The translations under genes and the position numbers were made by a program. Shown one piece after another: positions 15,027 through 17,927 of a stretch of 17,927 bases of DNA (position 1 is the first letter of the stretch; every line of letters begins with the position of its first letter). Under the pieces are notes generated by a model. That model searched no databases and was not told the origin of the DNA. It saw only the letters and a program-made list of their open reading frames with translations. The stretch comes from Clostridiales bacterium (GTDB lineage Bacteria; Bacillota_A; Clostridia; Christensenellales; Aristaeellaceae). The DNA lies in contig JAIKWN010000101.1 in NCBI GenBank assembly GCA_024684665.1, forward strand, positions 1 to 17,927, given 5' to 3'.

Positions 15027-15353
15027 TTACTTCTCCTTGCCTTCCTGAACTTCCTTGTGCAACAGCATCGTCAGCAGGATGTGGATCACGACGCCGACGC
15101 CGAGGATACCGAGCTCCTTCCAGTCGTGCGCGAGGACGATGTGCAGCACCTCCGCGCCGAGCAGGAATTCCAACGCGAGCGCCAGGCCGTGCGCAAGCTT
15201 TACCCCGACGTGCTCATCCCCGCGGACGTACGCGGCGACGCTCTTCGCCGCGCTGATCACGAGGATAACGATCCCGACCAGCTGCACCAGCGGGATGCAC
15301 AGTTCCGCCAGAGCCGCCACCAGTCCCTGTAAAAACGAAATCACCTCATGCAT
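15027..15353 (-). CDS. DUF1622 small membrane protein
   Basis: The protein has 108 residues and three hydrophobic segments, at about 5-36, 53-71 and 80-100. The text around VGIVILVISAAKSVAAYV, then GVKLAHGLALALEFLLGAEVLHIVLAHDW, and GVVIHILLTMLLHKEV fits the DUF1622 family, whose function is unknown. The stretch between the first two segments holds charged residues (RGDEH) and the end is charged (KEVQEGKEK). AGGGGG lies eight bases before the ATG. It follows the lipoyl-domain gene on the same strand after 42 bases and may be the last gene of that operon, though it could also be transcribed alone. Confidence 0.85.
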   Translation of the reverse strand: MHEVISFLQGLVAALAELCIPLVQLVGIVILVISAAKSVAAYVRGDEHVGVKLAHGLALALEFLLGAEVLHIVLAHDWKELGILGVGVVIHILLTMLLHKEVQEGKEK

Positions 15354-15370
15354 AAGCTTTCCCCCTTCAA

Positions 15371-15397
15371 GCCAGCATTCCCTGCCGGCGTTTTTTT
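15371..15397 (+). terminator. Possible plus-strand terminator in the gap before the DUF1622 gene
   Basis: GCCAGC (15371-15376) pairs with GCCGGC (15384-15389) with one mismatch, followed one base later by seven T residues (15391-15397). It points along the plus strand, opposite to both neighbouring genes, so it would block antisense read-through from the YitT gene. The T-run overlaps the stop of the lipoyl-domain gene. Confidence 0.4.
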
Positions 15398-16397
15398 ATT
15401 CCTTCTCATCCGTAACCCCGATGGTCATTCCAAGCGGGAGGAGTTCCCCGTCCAGGGGAACGAGCTCCGCTGTCATTTCATCGCTGCCTGTATGCGTCAG
15501 CACCCGGGCGACGCGGCAGGGGATCAGCGTATGCGGATCATCCGCACGCCAGCAGCGCAGCTGTGTTCCGGCCCGCAGGGCCGCCCGGTCGGAGAGATTT
15601 GCCGTGACCGTGATGCGGACCTCCGTAGCCACCCGCGCCACCGCCGCCTCTTCTTTCACGGAATCCCCTTCCGCCGCGGAGAGGGCCGTCACCCACCCGG
15701 AAACGCGGCTCACGACGTCCGTCCGTTCGGTGGATGCCGCGGTGTACAAGAGCTGTCCCCGCTCCACCTTCTCCCCAGCGGAAACCGCAAGGGAGAGTAC
15801 GACGCCGTCCGTCTGGCTCTTTACCGCAGCGGTCTGCAAGACGGTTCCGGTCCCGATGAGATCCGTATCCGAAGTGCTGCCCTCCCGGTAGACAAATACA
15901 GCCTCCCCGACGAACAGATCGCCGCCCGTCACTTCCACCCGGTATTCATCCCCGTCCACTAGGATGACGCGGCCCATCGCCCGATGGGAGCCGTCCTGGG
16001 AGCAGCGGATCCAGACGCGGTCGCCCCCGTGCACGAGGGTATTGGCCACGCTCTTCTTTGCCTTTTTAACGCTGCAGTATACGGTATAGAGCGGGGTCGG
16101 CTCGATCGTCAGCACGAGTCCTCCGTCCGGCTTTTCGCCCTCCCGGGCGTATATCGCCGTCACCGTTCCGTCCACAGGGGAGAAGGCGAGCGTCTTCTTG
16201 ATCTCCCCGACCGTTTCACCATCCGAAACCAACTGGCCGACTTTCAGGTCCAGCCTTTTAACAATGCCGTCTGCCCCGGCGCGGATCTCCAGCGTATCCG
16301 CCGCTGTGACCGTCCCCTGCCATACTGCTGCATGCACCGGCGCGGCAAGGAGAAGCAGGAGCAGGGGGAGGAGCACAAATCCAGCTCTCGCTTTCAT
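15396..16397 (-). CDS. Secreted HlyD/membrane-fusion-like protein with two lipoyl-type domains
   Basis: The protein has 333 residues. A signal peptide (hydrophobic 6-19, ending VHA-AVW) is followed by a biotinyl-lipoyl-like unit made of two half motifs, at 38-65 (GADGIVKRLDLKVGQLVSDGE) and 71-99 (SPVDGTVTAIYAREGEKP). A beta-rich middle occupies about 100-185. A second lipoyl-like unit lies at 191-220 (QTDGVVLSLAVSAGEKVERG) and 228-256 (VSGWVTALSAAEGDSV). The lysine that is lipoylated in enzymes is not conserved, as in HlyD/MFP adaptors. The end, about 262-330, resembles the beta-barrel of adaptor proteins. No long coiled-coil hairpin separates the half motifs, which is unusual. The start overlaps the upstream stop (ATGA). 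Probably an extracytoplasmic adaptor of an export system; the partner is unseen. Confidence 0.75.
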   Translation of the reverse strand: MKARAGFVLLPLLLLLLAAPVHAAVWQGTVTAADTLEIRAGADGIVKRLDLKVGQLVSDGETVGEIKKTLAFSPVDGTVTAIYAREGEKPDGGLVLTIEPTPLYTVYCSVKKAKKSVANTLVHGGDRVWIRCSQDGSHRAMGRVILVDGDEYRVEVTGGDLFVGEAVFVYREGSTSDTDLIGTGTVLQTAAVKSQTDGVVLSLAVSAGEKVERGQLLYTAASTERTDVVSRVSGWVTALSAAEGDSVKEEAAVARVATEVRITVTANLSDRAALRAGTQLRCWRADDPHTLIPCRVARVLTHTGSDEMTAELVPLDGELLPLGMTIGVTDEKE

Positions 16398-17710
16398 GCC
16401 GCACCCTCCTCCTTCGTCTCCCCCGCCAGCGGGATCAGGGTCCCGTCCGCCGCGAGATCAAAGGTCTTTCCGTCCACCTTGACACGCCAGCCGTCTTCCC
16501 CCGCCGTCAGCAGGAAGTCCTTTGACACGAATCCCTTCGCGCGTAGCAACGCATATTGCCGTCCCGAGAAGGTCAGACCGGTGGACAGTTCCCGGGTTTT
16601 CCCGTTTCCGTCCATGAGACGCAGGATGCGGATGCCGCTCTTCTTCAGCGTGCCGAGGGCGTTCTGTCGAATCTGCCAGTCCCCCGCCCCGGAGGTATAC
16701 AGCGTCATCGTATCCCCCGTAATGGAGGCGGTGAAACGCGTGCCGGAGCAGCCAGCGTCCAGCGTCTCCCCGCCGACCGTGAGCTTTGTCATGGGAAGCG
16801 ATGAAACCTCAGGAAGCACCGCGTCATACGCCACGAGCGTCTCGCTCTTGTCCCCTGTCGCGTGCTGCCGCGTAATGGCTTCGCCGGGAGTAAAGTCGAG
16901 ATCCGTAACAAGATCGTAATCGTAGATCGTCCACCGCTGCTGGCAGATCAGGGTCATCTGCCAGCAGGCCAGCTCGGCTCCGCCGCTGTCATACGCCCAG
17001 ACCTTCACCGAATAGGTCCCCGACGGCAGGCGATCGGCGTCCACCACATGCCAGCGCTCGTGCATGGTCTCGTCCACGATCACCCTTTCGCCGAAGTGTT
17101 TGAAATCCTCTTTGCGGTTGTCGATGCTCTCCGCCGTGATGCGGAAGCGATACCGTGAGGAGAGGACCTTCAAATCGTCGTCCAGCACGGGGTACCAGTC
17201 AAACTGCTTCTTCCCGTGAACGGTAGCGACGGTCACCCCGCGGGATTGGGCATAGGGCTGCACGACGATGGAAGCGTTCGTTAAAAAATAGAAAGTCTCC
17301 AACCACTGAAAAACCATTTTCCCCATTTCGTCGTATTCTTGGATCGTAAGCGTGTAGACCCCTTCGTCAAGGTCCGCCGAATACTGGACCTTCCGGTTTT
17401 TCGCCCTTCTTTTAATGTTCTCCTCGTCGATAAAGCGCCCCTTCGCGTCGCGCAGCGTAAACCTGCAGGTGGCAGAATCCCTTTCCAGCGTATAGCTGTA
17501 ATTAAGGGTCCCGCTCCCGCTCGCGCGGTAGTTGAAAAACGAAAATGAGGGCGCCCGGGTCTCAAGCTCTTCCGTTTCCTCCGGTTTCATTTCCACCGCG
17601 CCCGCGAAGGGCTGCACCGCAGCGGAAGCCTGGGTCTCCGCTCGTGAAAGTCCCGTCGGGTAAAAAAGCAGGCAGCAGCAAAACGCCGCGATCTTCGACC
17701 GGATTCCCAT
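16394..17710 (-). CDS. Secreted protein of unknown function with beta-sandwich-like segments
   Basis: I do not recognise a named family. The protein has 438 residues. A signal peptide with a run of three cysteines (FCCCLLFYPTG) probably ends at SRA-ET near residue 24; the cysteines lie in the hydrophobic core and do not form a normal lipobox. A low-complexity linker follows to about 50. Two segments look like Ig-like beta domains: about 58-147 (LNYSYTLERDSATCRFTLRDA, ADLDEGVYTLTIQEYD) and about 150-265 (RLPSGTYSVKVWAYDSGG, with W and C near the end). The C-terminal part, about 270-438, is beta-rich with a GDWQIRQNALGTLKKSGI element. GGAGG lies upstream of the ATG. It sits between two membrane-fusion-like genes, four bases overlapping the downstream one, so it probably works with that export or envelope system. 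Confidence 0.65.
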   Translation of the reverse strand: MGIRSKIAAFCCCLLFYPTGLSRAETQASAAVQPFAGAVEMKPEETEELETRAPSFSFFNYRASGSGTLNYSYTLERDSATCRFTLRDAKGRFIDEENIKRRAKNRKVQYSADLDEGVYTLTIQEYDEMGKMVFQWLETFYFLTNASIVVQPYAQSRGVTVATVHGKKQFDWYPVLDDDLKVLSSRYRFRITAESIDNRKEDFKHFGERVIVDETMHERWHVVDADRLPSGTYSVKVWAYDSGGAELACWQMTLICQQRWTIYDYDLVTDLDFTPGEAITRQHATGDKSETLVAYDAVLPEVSSLPMTKLTVGGETLDAGCSGTRFTASITGDTMTLYTSGAGDWQIRQNALGTLKKSGIRILRLMDGNGKTRELSTGLTFSGRQYALLRAKGFVSKDFLLTAGEDGWRVKVDGKTFDLAADGTLIPLAGETKEEGAA

Positions 17711-17743
17711 GCCGCCGCCTCCTTTCCGATGATTATCCTGTAG

Positions 17744-17927
17744 TTATTCTTCCGTTTCCACCGTCACCGTGCTGCCGTAGCGCACTGCGTCGTCCGGGGT
17801 GAAGTCGATCCAGGCCGTGAAGGTAACAGGGCTTGAATTCGCCGTCGCCACCCCGGAGATCATGCGCACCGAGCCTTCGTATTCCCGGCTCTCGTCCGTG
17901 GTCAGCTCGACGCGAACGCGGCTCCCC
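17744..17927 (-). CDS. Membrane-fusion-like protein, C-terminal end only
   Basis: The frame enters from the window edge and stops at 17744-17746, leaving 60 residues. The text (RVRVELTTDESREYEGSV, ISGVATANSSPVTFTAWIDF, DDAVRYGSTVTVETEE) looks like the closing beta-barrel of HlyD/MFP efflux adaptors, where a G-x-V-x-V strand ends the domain. It ends 33 bases before the next gene on the same strand and is probably in one operon with it. With so little sequence the family is tentative; the reading frame itself is convincing. Confidence 0.55.
   Translation of the reverse strand, partial: GSRVRVELTTDESREYEGSVRMISGVATANSSPVTFTAWIDFTPDDAVRYGSTVTVETEE

Noticed and set aside
1..17927. CRISPR arrays, tRNA/rRNA genes, insertion sequences or phage genes
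   Set aside because: No regularly spaced DNA repeats, cloverleaf-like sequences, transposase or integrase motifs were seen on either strand.

Overview
The window looks like chromosomal DNA of a Clostridia-like Firmicute. Shine-Dalgarno sites are strong (AGGAGG/GGAGG types), genes are closely packed with 4- and 8-nt overlaps, intrinsic terminators are clear, and one promoter matches the sigma-A consensus exactly. A YitT-family membrane protein and a very large secreted protein ending in BspA-type leucine-rich repeats fit a gut or rumen Clostridia lineage. The lineage is inferred from gene content only; no rRNA or other marker is present.

Layout. (1) Positions 2-2845, plus strand: the 3' part of a two-domain polyphosphate:AMP phosphotransferase and its terminator, then a tight operon of a truncated RadC-like protein, a DUF218 (SanA/YdcF-like) membrane protein and the 16S rRNA methyltransferase RsmG. 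A bidirectional hairpin separates it from the convergent genes. (2) Positions 2912-4310, minus strand: an overlapping pair, a ParB/Srx-like domain fused to a HAD domain, followed by a stand-alone HAD protein that is clearly a paralogue of the fused domain. (3) Positions 4444-7410, minus strand: a TRAP transporter (dctP, dctQ, dctM) with a consensus promoter and an internal hairpin between the binding protein and the permeases. (4) Positions 7576-13824, minus strand: one 2082-residue secreted protein built from about 17 alternating beta-rich modules and capped by BspA-type leucine-rich repeats. (5) Positions 14043-14960, plus strand: a YitT-family membrane protein, transcribed divergently from the giant gene. 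(6) Positions 15027-17927, minus strand: an apparent operon of a membrane-fusion-like protein cut by the window edge, an unrecognised secreted protein, a second lipoyl-domain (HlyD-like) secreted protein and a DUF1622 membrane protein.

Functional reading. Region 1 is housekeeping (nucleotide phosphorylation from polyphosphate, ribosome maturation). Region 3 imports an organic acid or similar solute using an ion gradient. Regions 4 and 6 are cell-surface or export functions. Region 2 has the least obvious job and is the best candidate for something undescribed: a ParB/sulfiredoxin-fold domain joined to a HAD phosphatase-like domain whose acidic motif IV is altered, encoded with an apparently intact paralogue. 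No tRNA, rRNA, CRISPR array, insertion sequence or phage gene was seen.
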